Shown: positions 22,848 through 38,157, numbered from the stretch's first letter. The stretch is DNA of 64,000 nt from Heracleum sosnowskyi (GCA_030848705.1 JAUIZM010000019.1:1550001-1614000), one strand, 5' to 3'. Notes: a model not told the origin generated them from the sequence alone. Program-made: numbers and translations.

Positions 22848-24062
22848 TGTAGGAATCAAGGAGGTCTAATTAAATATGGATTGAAGCTTAAATAGCAAGA
22901 GATGGAGATTAATTTGATTGAAATTTTGATTTTATAGGCTACTTGTGAAGTCTACATCGTTTAGGCCATAAACGGAATTTTAGAAGTCCAATTCAGACCA
23001 TTCAACAGCCCACAGAAATATTATAAGAAGGGCTTTATTTTATAACTGGTCTTAGATATCAAAATCCAGCGAGTCATTCTAGAAACAGAGCCCAAACGTC
23101 AGTTATGAATTTCCTTTATTGAAATTCAATTCTGATGACTTTTTTTTGGATGTAATTAGATATAGATCAGACCTAATACCTAGAGATAGAGGAGATAGAG
23201 ACAACGCAAGAGACAAGGAGCCGCACAAGGGAGGAGGATAAGCCATCAATGGAGAAGATTTGAAGACATTCAATTGGCTTTGTTTTCTCTTATCTTTTAT
23301 TTATCTCTTCTTATGAACATGTGTTGGTTGTTTTGGGATTGTTTTGATACTTTGATTATGAACTAAATTATATGAGTTAAGATTTTTATGGAACCCTACT
23401 ATGGGATTGTTGATAGTTTGTAGTTTATTCATTCAAGTGATTATCATGTTTAATAATATTTGCTATTGTTTGGCCAACTATAGTAGATAGCTGAGTTAAT
23501 TATAATACTAAGAGTGTTATAGTTAAGTGACACAATACCTGAATGGTGCATGATTATATCTATTAATATTGATTTATGACGGTATGTATATATATTATTA
23601 CCTTATATAGCCGTGTGAAATTGGTGTTTAATCGTATTCTTGAGATTAAATTGGCATAGACATACACTGGTTTAGTTTCTAGAATATATAACATAGTGAT
23701 TTCGAGAGAAACCTATGATCGTTGAATTTCCGGTTAGTATATTATGAATTTGTTGTAGTATTACACTACTTTATTACCAACATGAACATATTAGGGGAAG
23801 TAATTATCTTGACTTAGCTTCTCGTATCTAAAACTCATCCAACTCTTTTCGCTAGTATAGTATTAGTTAGTTAATTTAGTTGTTAATTAATTAGTTTAAT
23901 TAGAAAAACCAAAACTCAATTCTTGTGAGTCTACAACCGAATTGTTTGACATTGATTGTGATTTATACAACTAGATAGTCCTTGAGGAACCATATCTGAT
24001 ATTTATTATTATATTACTTGTTTACGATTGCGTACACTTGCACATCTAGATTTTACACAACA
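22848..24062 (+). repeat. LTR-like segment (unit 2 copy)
   Basis: Copy of 2636-3850 with essentially the same sequence and the same limits of interpretation. Confidence 0.3.
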
Positions 24063-25883
24063 ATTAGGTTCAAATTAGAACATTTTTCTGATTTAGAACT
24101 TAGATATGTACCTAATCAATGACTGTTTTTTTATCATTTTGCTACACTAAACATCATTCTGTTGCAACACACAAATTTTTTCTTATATATTTTAAGATGT
24201 AATGTTCTTCTGGTGAACATTGAGTTTTTTTACTAAATTACATGCGATTTTTGTAAAAGAAATTAAATCTTAGCATGATATGATATTACTCTCATTTTCA
24301 TAAAACTATAAACAAAAAATTAATATGGAAAAATATAGTTAATAATAAAAAGAGTATTATATTCTGTATAAGCACATAAATAAGTTCTAACGCATCTAGT
24401 TATAAGCGGTTATATGTGGAACGTAACCCACTTGTATACATCTAATATTATTATTTAGAGATTTAAATAAGGCTTCGTAGTCAATACAAAAAATTTAAAT
24501 TAACTTCGAACACCAAGTAAAAGGTTACTCATATAAATCTCATTTATTTATTTAGAGATATGAACAAATCTAATTTTTTTTCGAGTTCTTGAAGTTAAAT
24601 ACTTGAGCTTCCAAGTTTAAAGGTTTCTTGTATAAAACATATATTAGTTACAAATGAACCCTACTGTTGAGGTCTTGAAGTAAAACCGACTTTGATTCCG
24701 AGTTAGAGAAATACTAGTATAAGTCCATATAGGACATAAATGAAGTCTCATTGTTGAATCCTAGTGATTTGTCTTAGTTGGTTTAAAACCGTTTGTTTAA
24801 TTTATTTTGTCATCATTATTCCAAAGGTTTTATAAATGACATAAACTTTTTGAAAAGTACTTCATATTATTCAACTCCAAATATATTTGACCTATTTATA
24901 TATTCGGCCTTATATATCTTATTTATATATATTTTAAGTGCTTTCAATCATACCGTTGTTATTTGTGCTTTAGTTTAACAAACATATATACTTAATTTAC
25001 TGCATAAACGTTCATACACAATGTGTTATTAATCCTCCAACAAGTAACTTACTACAACTCACATTTATATATATTGTTGATCTATTTTATATATTATGTT
25101 CGTGTAACATACTAGTCCGAGTCTAGCCAAGCCTATGATCCAACACCGACAAAGTAGCAGACTACCCTAATCTACGCAATGAGGGAAGGGAGAAGGTACG
25201 ATTGGATCCACTATGCCAATAAAATCCAGATTTTCTTATTCACAAGTAACAAATTTTTAAATGACAAAGAACATTTAGAAATGCCAAGCTCTAAATTATA
25301 ATAGGTAAAAAATTATTCAACCCCCTTCTAACTTATTAATCCATTTTTTTGGCCTAACATAGTGGTTATTGTAAAAAATATAATAAAATAAGTATATTAC
25401 ATCTTCTTAATGTAAAATATAATAATAATTTTACATATGTATTGTTAATTTTAAAGAACACATTACTTTTAAATTTGATCAAAATATATTATGCCGTACA
25501 ATATAATATGCTTTTAATATAGAGAATAAGTACTCACATCTCAAATAATTAACTTTCATGAGATATTTAATAAAACGACTTCATATAATAAAATATTATG
25601 CATATTAATATACTATCTAAAAAGATTGTGCATATCAAAAGATTGTATGAATCAAATTTTATTCAATATCATAGGAAAATTATCGAGATATGTCTAAGGT
25701 TCCTTATTCTCTTTAATATATTAAACAAAATATGTATAGAACACTTAACATAAACAATTTTAAATCACAGAATACAAAAAATTGAAAATATAGAATGATA
25801 ATTACATAAAGAACACACAATAAAAATTATAAAACATACACAAATTTAGTGAAAACACAATAAAAATTATAGAACATAAGAAA

Positions 25884-26562
25884 CTAGTTGAAAAAGCCGC
25901 GCTTCGCGACGGCGTAATAATTTTTTTAAAAAACTCTATCAAATAAATTACGAAAATTACTCGGTCCTCGCTAATAAGCCGTCCTCCCGTGAAACACGAT
26001 TTCCTTTTTAATATCAAAATTTCAAATTTAATATATTGAATATATATACTTGTCTTATATATTAATTTTTATGTTACCGTACTCCTTTCTAATGAGTCAC
26101 TCTTTCGTTGAAAAAACACATATATAATTTCACATATTCTACTTTAAATTGAACTTTATAGTTATGTATTACAAACGCTTATTCTACTTCCAATAGAACT
26201 TCTAATTGCAAGTACTTCTTTTATATCTGAACTCTTCTCATCTATAAATCGAAACACCTATTCTACTTCAAATAGAACTTTGCAAGTACTTCTTTTATAT
26301 TTGAACTCTTCCCCTCTACAAATTTAAACACCTATTCTACTTCAAATAGAACTTTTAATTATATGTCTTCACTATAAATTCGAACTCTTCTCCTCAATAA
26401 ATTCGAACACCTATTCTACTTCTAATATGTTAAAGGATATTTTTTTTATTTATCAGTATTTAAAATTCTAAAATTCTAGAAAATTAGAAAAATAGATTGA
26501 GACGATCTTAGGGCGCCACCTAACCTCTCGCGTATCCTCCTTTATATATATATATATATTGA
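25884..26562 (-). mobile_element. Helitron family 1 (unit 2 copy)
   Basis: Same termini, hairpin and internal repeats as 5672-6350; carried along in the tandem duplication, not an independent insertion. Confidence 0.72.
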
Positions 26563-26892
26563 TTTTAAAATACAAAAATTACGTGACATAAAAATTATAG
26601 TTTCAAAAATCTGCAACACAAAACATTATAGAATACAGAATATAATAATCATAAATAACTATTTAATTGTTGAGCCTAGTCATAAATATATTAAAGCACC
26701 AAATTACTAAATTAAAAAGTAAGGGAATATGAACAATAAAATAAGTATATATAAAATAGTTGAAAATTTGTAAAAATAAATTTGATGTACAAAGAGCTTA
26801 GATTCTAAAAGAAATTAGTAAAAACGTGATGTAGTGTTGGTAATGAAAACATGGGTATATAGAGGGTAAATCTAAGCCGTAGGTTTTAAAAG

Positions 26893-27062
26893 AGATCAAA
26901 TGAAAAGGTGGTGCAATGTATAGACACACCTAACCATCAAGTGAAAATGTGGTGCACTGTATATAGACACCTAATCCAGAGATCAAGTGAAAAGGTGGTG
27001 CACTGTATATAGACACCTATACAGAGATAAGTAGAAACGTGGTGCACTGTATATAGACACCT
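26893..27062 (+). repeat. minisatellite upstream of AP2-like exon 1 (unit 2)
   Basis: Four-copy array identical in layout to 6681-6850. Confidence 0.85.
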
Positions 27063-27197
27063 AAGATTATAAAATATAATATATTAAAGGATATCTAGTC
27101 TTAAAATATATTAAAGGATATCCAATGAATATCATCTGGGTCACTCACACTTATACATAGAATACATTTCTCAGTCTTTTTCAAAGCAAAGACAAAA

Positions 27198-28240
27198 ATG
27201 ATCCATTTTTCATTTTCTTGTGCAAATCCATCAAGTGAAAGCATTTCTCATACCATAACTTCTAAGAAAAACAATCTTAAGGATGTTGAAGAGGGTGACA
27301 CTGCCCCCCGCAATAAAACATCCATTTACAAAGGAGTTACCAAGTATAGATCTTGCTCTTTTACTTTTAACACACACATAAACTCCTTACAAAATTGACA
27401 AATCTTTTCTTTATCAAGATTATTCAATTATTGATGTTAGAATATTTTGTTTTTTACTAATTTGAGTAGAACAAAATAACAATTTTTTAGTTTTTTCATT
27501 TGTTGAGAATCAAGAGCATATATATGTTAATTTTAATTGAATATTTTGTATTGAATTTTTATTATGTAATGTGTTTGAATGGACAGACATAAATTGTCCG
27601 AGAGATTTGAGGCTCATCTATGGGATAGGGATGCATCTAATGATAGCCAACGAAGAAAGAAAGGAAGACAAGGTAAAATTTTTGGTATGATTACAGGAAC
27701 TTTTGGTATGACTAGAGTAACTTTTGTATTTTAATCCTTATTTGTTTTTGTTTCATGATTTGGGCCGCTCAACTTTCTCCACTTAGTTTATCTAGGTATG
27801 TTTGGTTTTTAACTCTTTTAATTTAAATTTATATTGTATGTGATATATATATATATTTTATTCGACAAACATATTTATATAAATATTTAGGAGCTTATGA
27901 TAATGAAGAATCGGCTGCTCATGCTTACGATCTTGCTGCTCTCAAATATTGGGGACTTGCTACTATGCTCAATTCCGGTACTTAGATTTTTCTTTATATA
28001 TTCCTTTAATAAAATTAATAACATTAAATATTTAATAAATATAAAGTTTAATTAATTCGGTTCAATTTTTTTGATTAACGGATGTATCATATATATATAT
28101 TGTTAAAAATTGCAGGTAGAATTATACGAAAAAGATATTGAAGAAATGAAAAATTCAACAAAAGAAGAGTATGTAGCTTCTATAAAGAGAAAAAGCTCTG
28201 GATTTTCTTGGGGAGCTTCAAAATACAGAGGAGTATTCAA
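27198..28240 (+). pseudogene. truncated AP2-like gene, exons 1-5 (unit 2)
   Basis: Second copy of the same broken gene, with exons 27198-27343, 27587-27672, 27787-27795 (micro-exon), 27891-27977 and 28116-28240. It shares the 2-bp exon 4 deletion and the loss of exons 6-7, so both defects predate the 20-kb duplication. The only nearby difference noticed is intronic (ACAGTAAC versus ACAGGAAC near 27697). Confidence 0.88.
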
Positions 28241-29814
28241 GTAATAGCTTTCACCTTTTTAGAAATTATATTTATGAATAATTTTTCAATTAGTTTTTGG
28301 ACAAAGCTAGAGGGTGAACAACGAGTAATGATAGAGATTTATAATAGCATTCATGCACTATATATTATAACAATTGTTAATATTATAAGGAATGGAAAAG
28401 AACACGAAAAAATGGTGAATTCCGAAATCTGCCCTGTGTGCTCACTGCTCAGCATACATGAGAAGATACACCAAAAATTTTGTATCTCTGATTGACAAAC
28501 TTTTTTAGGTTTAAATTTTGATCCGAAATTTCTAACATCAAACTCCCTTCTACCGTATTGTATCTTGTTAGACCTCTTTTGCCATTTGTGTTTGGTATAT
28601 ATGTTGTAGTGTATAGCGTTGAAGAATAGGGATAACTCGTATCTTGAATCTAACTACTAATCTAAATTTATTTTCGAGGGAACACTAATTCTGTAAAAGA
28701 GAAATAATCCTAGTAGGTGGCAGTCACAACAATTATATACAAGTCCTTTGACACTAGAACCAATGCACTAGAAGTTCTTTGTGAATGCAATATTGGAAAA
28801 TTTTTTAGTTAAAGCTGCCTAATTTGTATATGTTCTTTAGCATTTATTAGTTATCAGCTTGACTATTTATAACACTTTGGGCATTACAAAAGAAAACAGG
28901 TGTGTTGCACAATACAGATAGTTTCAGAAAACTAGAAACCATTTGGTTGCTTCTCGAAAAATCTATGTATCAGATAGACAAGTAGACTAAGACAGGCATT
29001 ATAGTGACTTGTTCAGGTGACTTGTATATTTGTAGTTTTCATCTTTCTGCAGTAAATTCTTTGTAGCATGAAAAGGCACATATATATATGTATAAAAACT
29101 GGAGGTTAAACAACATTACAAGACACAAAAATGTATAAAGGTTAACTTGTTCAGAGCCAGTATCTAATTGGTCAAGTGAGTTCAATATTTAAGAACAATA
29201 CTTTGATCTTCTTGAATGTTCAAACTTTTTTTTATTTTTGTTGGAAATGAAGAATACCTGAGCAATGTTGTAAGAAATAGTTAAAAAGTATTACTGTATC
29301 AAGAAAAAGTAGAACTAAATGACCATTTCACCAATTTGTCGACTTGACAGGATGACAGAATCGAATTCTTTAACCAACTATAGGCACAAATGTTCTCAAA
29401 TCTATATTAGTTGGTGTTTAATGAGTCTAGGAAAGTGATTACTTCTCAAGCAACCAGTCCTTTACCTGATTGGACATTGTTGAGGAATACCTGGAAAAAA
29501 AACTGGGATCGTGAAACTTGGGGATTCTGATGGCTACCGCAAATAAAGTTCTGAGTTTATTGGTGATTCATGCTGTCTTTCTTTCAGAAATCTGGTCTGG
29601 ATGAGTTAGAACCCTTTTACCCGAATATTCTTGAAATGTTGACACCTAAGATCCATCTAGTGGCTTCTGCTAACAACATAAATTACAAAGTTGGTAACTT
29701 AACAAATTCTTCCAGCAATCCTGCCAGAAAACATGTTTCATTTATCCATATAAAAAAAACCAGTTTCATTCACAAGTGTTCCCATTGTGACCATAAGGAT
29801 GTGTGATTTTTTCA

Positions 29815-29908
29815 TATGTCAATCTTTCATTTGACATTCTCAGCTGCTTTTGAGCTTCAGATAATGTTTTCAGGGCTTGACGTAGTTTTTCCATGTCTTC
29901 CTTTGACA
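29815..29908 (-). pseudogene. STICHEL-like exon fragment (unit 2 copy)
   Basis: Identical copy of 9603-9696 in the second array unit. Confidence 0.55.
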
Positions 29909-30133
29909 CTAGAACCAATGCACATATGTAAAAGTAGAGAATAATAACATTGTAGGTGTAAATATCACAAGTTCAAGTAACATATAGGGCAGTAAGCTTG
30001 TAGTCATGATATGTGTAACCTAAAAGAGAGAACTACTAGTAAATTACTGAGAGGTAGCTAATCAAAATGTGAAGGTTGTCTAATTATATATGCAATAATT
30101 GAATTCAAATAGGTATATTGAACATGAGATAAC

Positions 30134-31202
30134 CTTATTGTCTGCAACCTTCTTCACTGTAGGATCACTTGGTGATGGAGGTACTGCCTGTCATGATTAA
30201 TACCTAGAACATGAACAGGAAATGCAAATTACTCTTGTAGCAGGCGTCCAACATTTTGCAAATCGGTCATTGAAAATCTCTTTCCACCACTGCTGATAAA
30301 CATTTAATATTTAAACTGCATACATCATATATGAATAATTCAAAAATGCTTCTGTCTTCTTACTCAAGCAGTTCAAGAGTTAAGAAGCCGATCACAGAGA
30401 GGAAGGGGACAAATTATAGAGTTAAATTGTTTCCAACACGGCTTGCAGTAAGATCAAAAACCAGACAACACTATAACATATGACTCTTCTCAGGCCATAA
30501 GAAATTACCACAAGAGATGGAATCGCTGGTTCTGTAAACTCATAGCCTTTTTCAGAAAATACCATACTTGTGAGGATGATTGCAGTGTAAAACTGAAAAA
30601 AAGCCGAAAAAGTTATAGACACGAGCATTCAAAAGCAAACAAATCAACATTGAGAAAGCAAACAAACCTGAAATTTTCTGTTCTTTTTATCCTCAGGGTG
30701 AGTTATTCTCCAAATACTACCATTGCTGTCGGGGGGAGTTTTGATTTCTTTAACCTCCATGAACTTGTCAATATCCATGGAGAGTAAAAATCAACAAGCT
30801 GCAGGTCTATTGCAAGAAGTGAAATTAAAAATCAAAAAATTAAATTTGAAAATAAATCTGAAAATCACTTACTAATTTTAATAAGTAGAGGTTTCGAGCT
30901 ATTTGCAGAGAATCGAGCTAATTGCACACAAATAACAACACCGTGATATGGGACGTCACCTAATTGAAAATCGAGTTATCGATTTAGGGTTTCTCAATTT
31001 CAGAGAGAAGGGTTTTTGTGGTGTGTATGTTTGAGAGAGACGAAAGAGAGGAGTGACGGCGGGAGAGGAACGAGGGAATTTTGTGTTGGTGTGTATGTAT
31101 GAGAGAGAGACAGACAGAGAGAGAGGGGAGTGACGGGAGAAAGAGTAGATCTGAGTGAGAAAATGGGAGGGGGGAATCGGGGGAAGAATAAAATTTCAAT
31201 CG
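30134..31202 (-). pseudogene. 5' part of an unidentified host gene (unit 2 copy)
   Basis: Copy of 9922-10990 with one substitution noticed (AATAAATCTG for AATAAATTTG near 30850). Same exon layout and same uncertainty. Confidence 0.5.
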
Positions 31203-31264
31203 AGGGGGAAGAATAAAATTTCAATTAAGGGGGTAAACATTGGTGTCGAGGGGGAAGAATAAAA

Positions 31265-32337
31265 TCTTTCTATTAATAATAGCCCAACATGGGTCAATTA
31301 ATTGAGTGGATTCGAACTTGGGTCTCCACAATAACTTGCACCTCCTCTTACCACCACACCACTCAATTATATGAGTTGTAAATTACACACATCATATGTG
31401 TGTCGTGCGAGTAAAGAAATATTTGGTATTATTATTATATATCTATTTTATTATAGCCCAATAAAAGCAATTATTCATGAGACATTTAATCTAATCTAAA
31501 TTAGTGAGAAATTTTATTTAATTTAAAATATCTAAATTTCCCTTGTGTTTACTCTTTTTTCTAAAAAAAAAATTGTTAATGAATGGAATCGAACTTGGGT
31601 TTATGCACTAATTTGCTCATCTTCCTACCATAGCACTACTCAATCATACATGTTCTATATCAAACACATTATATGTATATGTGTGTGTCGCGTGAGTAGA
31701 GGAGTATTTGGTATCTATTATTATATCGATTAACATAATCTTATAATTGGTGAGATAATTTAACTATGAGATATTTTGTGCATGATTTGAACTGACTAAC
31801 TTGCCTCTGTGTTTATTATTTATTAGAAAAAGTTGTTTGTGGAAATTGAACTTGAGTTTATCTATTAACTGAAACATCTTTATATCACTATATAAAATCA
31901 CAGATTTTTAGAACTTCACGCGAAATATGTGAGTGTCATTTGATAGAAGACATTTTATTTAACTTCAAAATATATAAAATAACTACGATGCAAATTACAT
32001 TTCACAAACAAGAAAATGTATCATTCGCTCAATGAGCTAAATTAGTAAAATTATGCATGTTAATGTCTTGTATGTAAGATAATCATATTTTGACATAGAT
32101 CTTACACATAACAAATATCATAAATATCGAATTTACTCATTTCTTAACTCAAAAACACATCAACCAAGGATACTTTTCAACGCTAACTATCTCACTACGG
32201 AGATCAAGTCTGGCTTTTGTACCCACAATGAGACGTCTGTCAAACGATCTATAAATTATAATAAACACCGAACTACTTAGAAGTTAAAACAATTATGCTA
32301 GATAGTGACCCGTGCCTTGCACAGGTTTTCATGCTAG
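31265..32337 (+). mobile_element. Helitron family 2 (unit 2 copy)
   Basis: Same termini and flanks as 11053-12125, carried in the tandem duplication. Confidence 0.85.
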
Positions 32338-32731
32338 TTTCAATTAAGGGGGAAACATTGGTGTAATAGGTCGGGAAGTAATATTGGCACGTATTTTTCA
32401 TTTTTTTAAAAATAGACGTTTTTTTGAAATCTTTTAAAAAAATAGACTTAGACAACCATTATTTTTATCAACCGATGTGAAAGAGGTGATTTTTGTTACA
32501 ATTTTTTAGTAGGGTCATCGAAAAATATTTTATAAAAAATCAAAATACCAATCCGGGACGAAATACTAGTTAGAGATACTAGTCAAATCAGTAGTTGACT
32601 GTTAGAATCTCAAAGAAAATAAATTATTTGTATCTGGTTAATTTGGAATATCATTAAAATAGCTACCTAATCTACGACCTGTATAACAAAATATATCTTG
32701 ACATCCATAAGATTGGATCGTCGAAAAATAT

Positions 32732-35433
32732 TGATATGTAAAACGAGTAATTTGAATATGACAACATTGTTGTTAATAGTATTGGTATGTCACTTATTCG
32801 ATAATAGTATAGTTATTATATAATGTTCGTTTAACTTCGGAATTAGTAATGTTATAATTATTAACATTTTCCTAGATAGCTAATCTTTCCTTGTAAACAA
32901 ATATCAAGGATCGTACAATATATGATGTCCACATCTACAACGTGTATAACAAAATATCTGAAGTATGATCGTATTCTATCTATTAATGATATTATTATTA
33001 TCATTAACCTTTATTTAAGTGTTTTTATATATTTAACAATTTTTTATACTAAATATCCAAATAAGAGATTTATACAATAACATTGTATGAAGTGTGTAAC
33101 ACTTATGTAAGTATTAAGGGCAACAAATAAAGTATTTTTTTTTAAAATCAACGCTTTTGATATAGACAACGGTTTAGCTAAACAAAACGTTGTAACGTAA
33201 ATAATCACGCAAGGATTTTATACAACAAAACCATTGTCTATATCATACAACGGTTTAACAACATAAACAATTGTTACAGAGATTATTCAACAACGAACAG
33301 ATCAAAACGAAAACCCTTGTGTATATTATACAACATTTTTTGGACCAAGACCATTGTTACGTCTTACAACTTACAACACTTTGTTAAACAAAAACCATTG
33401 TCTTATACTTTTATAAAATCGAATAAACAAAACATACGTGAGTCCCGACTCACATATATAAAATTAATATAAGACAACTTAATGACGAATTTATAATTAA
33501 ATTATGTCATAATGATATGTAAAATGTGTTATTTGAATATGACAACATTATTGTTAATAGTATTGGTATGTAACTTATTCGCTAATAATATAGTTATTAT
33601 ATAATGTTCGTTTAACTTCGGAATTAGTAATGTTATAATTATTAACATTTTCCTAGCTAGCTAATATTTCCTTGTAAACAAATATCAAGGATCGTAAATC
33701 ATACAATATATGATGTCCACATCTACAACGTGTATAACAAAATATCTGAAGTATGATCGTATTCTATCTATCAATGATATTATTATTATCGTTATCCTTT
33801 ACTTAAGTGTTTTTATATATTTAACAATTTTTTATACTAAATATCCAAATAAGAGATTTATACAATAACATTGTATGAAGTGTGTAACACTTATGTATGT
33901 ATTAAGGGTAACAAATAAAGTATTTTTTTTAAAATCAACGCTTTTGATATAGACAACGGTTTAGCTAAACAAAACGTTGTAACGTAAATAATCACGCAAG
34001 GATTTTATAAAACGAAACCATTGTCTATATCATAGAACGGTTTAACAACATAAACAATTGTTATAGAGATTATTCAACAACGAACGGATCAAAACAAAAA
34101 CCCTTGTGTATATTATACAACGTTTTTTGGACCAAAACCATTGTTACGTCTTACAACTTACAACACTTTGTTAAAAAAAAACCATTGTCTTATACTTTTA
34201 TGAAATCGAATAAACAAAACATACATGAGTCCCGACTCGCATATATAAAATTAATATAAGACAACTTAATGACGACTTTATAATTAAATTATGTCATAAT
34301 GATATGTAAAATGTGTTATTTGAATATGACAACATTGTTGTTAATAGTATTGGTATGTCACTTATTCGCTAATAGTATAGTTATTATATAATGTTCGTTT
34401 AACTTCGGAATTAGTAATGTTATAATTATTAACATTTTCCTAGCTAGCTAATATTTCCTTGTAAACAAATATCAAGGATCGTAAATCATACAATATACGA
34501 TGTCCACATCTACAACGTGTATAACAAAATATCTGAAGTATGATCGTATTCTATCTATCAATGATATTATTATTATCATTAACCTTTATTTAAGTGTTTT
34601 TATATATTTAACAATTTTTTATACTAAATATCCAAATAAGAGATTTATACAATAACATTGTATGAAGTGTGTAACACTTATGTATGTATTAAGGGCAACA
34701 AATAAAGTATTTTTTTTAAAAATCAACGCTTTTGATATAGACAACGGTTTAGCTGAACAAAACGTTGTAACGTAAATAATCACGCAAGGATTTTAAAAAA
34801 CGAAACCATTATCTATAGCATACAACGGTTTAACAACATAAACAATTGTTACAGAGATTATTCAACAACGAACGGATCAAAACGAAAACCCTTGTGTATA
34901 TTATACAAATATACAACGGGTTTTTGGAACAAAACCATTGTTAAGTCTTACAACTTACAACACTTTGTTAAACAAAAACCATTGTTTTATACTTTTATAA
35001 ATTGAATAAATAAAACAAAGTTAGTCAACATCCTAATATATAAAAATTATTATCCAATAATTTACTCACAATTTTATAATAAAATTATATCAAATTTACA
35101 CAACGGTTTTTTTGCAACATTGTCTTACGTTTATTCACACAATACGACTAAGACAACCGTTGTCTCAATCCAACAACGGTTAAATTAAAACATTGTCTTA
35201 ATATTATTTAGACAAGAGTTAAAAAAACTGTTGTCTAAACCCATTCATTTGCGTCGTCTATATCCACTATTTTTCACTTTCTTAGACAACGGTTCGTAAA
35301 CCGTTGTAATGTAGTGGATTAGACAATACTTTTTTGAGCCAAAAAATAACCTGCCGTCTGTTAATTTTGGGCAACACTTTTTCGGCCGTCCGTTGTCTGA
35401 AAGGTGTCGTCTGATTCAGTTTTTCTTGTAGTG
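32732..35433 (-). mobile_element. CACTA terminal part (unit 2 copy)
   Basis: Copy of 12520-15222, one base shorter in a poly-T run. The few substitutions include CGAACGG/CGAACAG and TATCAATG/TATTAATG. Confidence 0.75.
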
Positions 35434-35765
35434 TATAACAGTGAGCCAATCATTCCCCTGTAGTGAGTTACATCTACCTCAGCACCTTGATCAGGATCAA
35501 GTTTGGTAGCTGTAGCTATGGGAGTACTTGCAGTAGCCCTATCTTGCATGTTAAACCTTTTCAATAAATTCCTTGTATACTTTGAATGATTGATAAAAAT
35601 GCCATCATCAGTCTATTTAACTTGAAGACCAAGAAAGTAACTCATTTCTCCCATCATGCTCATTTGATATCTTGACTACATAAGCTTTGAAAACTTCTCA
35701 CTTAGCTTATTGTTTGTTGACCCAAAAATGATATCATCAACATAAATCTGAAATAATAGCAAATC

Positions 35766-37850
35766 CTAACCATGATTCAAATAAAATAGAGTTTTATCAA
35801 TAGTACCTCTTTTGAATCCATTTTCCAGTAAGAATTGAGCTAAGGTTTCATACCATGCTCTTGGAGCTTGCTTTAGTCCATAAAGTGCTTTATCCAACCT
35901 ATAGACATGATTTGGATATTTTGGATCAATGAAACCAGAAGGCTGTTCAACATAAACTTCTTCCTCCAGTTCACCATTTAAGAAAACACTTTTCACATCC
36001 ATCTGGAAAACCTTGAATTTCTTGTGGGCTGCATATGCCAGAAAGATCCTGATGGCTTTTAACCTTGCAACAGGAGCAAAAGTTTCAACATAGTCAATTC
36101 CTTCTTGTTGAGAATACTCCTTTGCAACTAGCCTTGCTTTATTTATGATTATTACTCCATCAGAATCAGTCTTGTTCTTAAATACCCACTTTGTACCAAT
36201 AATTGACCTGTTCTTTGGTCTTGGCACTAGTTTCCAGACTTCATTTTTTTCAAATTCATTCAGTTCTTCTTGCATTGTAATAACCCAATCAGCATCCTTA
36301 AGTGCATCTTCAACTTTCTTAGGTTCCTCCTTAGATAGAAAGTTATGATAGATAAATTTATTTGCAGTTACACTTCTTGTCTTAACACCTGCATCAGGAT
36401 CCCTAATTATCAAACCAGGAGTAGGATTTCTTGTCCATTTCCTTGCTGGTGGTAAGTTATTTCTTGAAGTAGATGCTCCCCCTGGATTGGTGTTGTCTTG
36501 ATTTGAAGAATTTGAGTCAGTAGAAGATCCCCCTGAATTATTGCTGTCTCCTCCTAATGAATTATCAGGATTGTCACTTGAATCAGTATCTGAAGAATTC
36601 TGTCCTGATGATTGAGTAGACTCAGAATTAGTAGCAGTTTGCTGTTGTTCCCCCTCAACATTTGCACTGCTAATTGTGTCACCATTATTTGCATCATCAG
36701 TATTGGCACCATCAGTATTGGGTGCATCATCAGGATTTGATGTGTCATCAGGATTTGGTGACCCATCAGTATCTGATGGAGTGTCAGTATCTGATTCTTG
36801 TTCTTCAGGTTCCTTGGTAGCTTCATTTGCAAAGATCAAACTATCATGAGAGTCTTCAGCAATTCCGGTTATCTTCTTATCATCAAAAGATACATGTATT
36901 GACTCCATGACAGTCCTTGTTCTCAAATTAAAATCTCTGAAAGCTCTTGAGGCTGGATAACCTATGAAAATTCCCTCATCAGCCTTGGTTTCAAATTTCC
37001 CTAGCTGTTCAGGATGGGTTCTGAGAACAAAACATTTACAGCCAAACACATGCAGATGCTTCAAACTAGGTTTCTTCTCCTTGAGCATTTGATAGGGAGT
37101 TACACCATGTCTGTTTATCAGTGTGAGATTTTGAGTATAGCATGCTGTATTGACTGCTTCTGCCCAGAAATATGTAGGCAATTTAGCTTCTTCCAACATA
37201 GTTCTGCCAGCTTCAATAAGAGTTCCATTCTTTCTTTCAACTACTCTATTTTGCTGGGGTATGCCAGGATCAAATAATTGTTGAATAATTCCTTTGTATT
37301 TGCAGAACTCTTCCATCTTTGAATTCTTGAATTCAGTAGCATTATCACTTCTCAGAATCTTGACTTTATACTTTGTGCATGTCTCAATCATTCTCACATG
37401 ATCCAACAGTATTTCAGGAGTCTCATCTTTTCTGTGCAGGAAATACACCCAGGTGAATCTTGAGTATTCATCAACAATTACAAGAGTGTACCTTTTCTTA
37501 CTGATGGACATTATATTGACTGGTCCAAATAGGTCAAGATGCACCATATGATATGGTTCACCAATAGAGGATTCAGATTCACTCTTGAATGACGTCCTTC
37601 TCTGTTTAGCTTTTTGACATGCATCACAGAGTCCATCAGGAGTATACAAAGCTTTAGGCAATCCTCTAACCAAATCTTTCTTAACCAACTCATTAATGTT
37701 CCTGAAGTTGAGATGGGAAAGCTTCTTGTGCCGATTCCAACTTTCATCTACTGATCGATGCTTTACTGATGAGACAAGTAGAGGTGCCATCAATATTTGA
37801 TTGAATGTTGGCTTCATAAATGTTACCATGCCTGTAGCCAGTGAGTGCAA
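35766..37850 (-). pseudogene. copia integrase-RT with premature stop (unit 2)
   Basis: Same domains as 15465-17639, but a single base change turns the Lys codon after YLNHG into TAG, so the frame ends at 35766 before the catalytic YVDDIIFGST block. Other differences from unit 1 include Glu-to-Lys twice (TANKF, AAHKKF) and Ser-to-Leu (NSLGG). The RT active-site block is still present out to 35676 but is beyond the stop. Confidence 0.88.
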
Positions 37851-38157
37851 CCTTTCCTGATGCTTTGCAGACTACTTCACAATGTGTGGAATAAAAGTTG
37901 ACATGATAACCTTTGTCTGTGATTTGACTAATACTCAAGAGGTTGTGTTTTAGTCCCTTCACAAGAGCTACTTTTTCAATGATGACATTTCCAATGATTA
38001 TATTGCCATATCCCAAAGTTTGTCCAATGTTGTCATCTCCATAAGACACAGTTGGGCCAACTTTCTCTTCAAATTCTGATAACAGGGCTTTGTTTCCAGT
38101 CATGTGTACAAAGCATCCACTATCCATGACTAACACAATTTTCTTTTTACCCTGCAA
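37744..38157 (-). pseudogene. copia protease fragment (unit 2)
   Basis: Same as 17533-17946 (active-site DSG in VMDSGCFVHMTGN) with one Arg-to-Lys difference (ITDKGYH here, ITDRGYH in unit 1). Out of frame with the downstream integrase. Confidence 0.82.
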
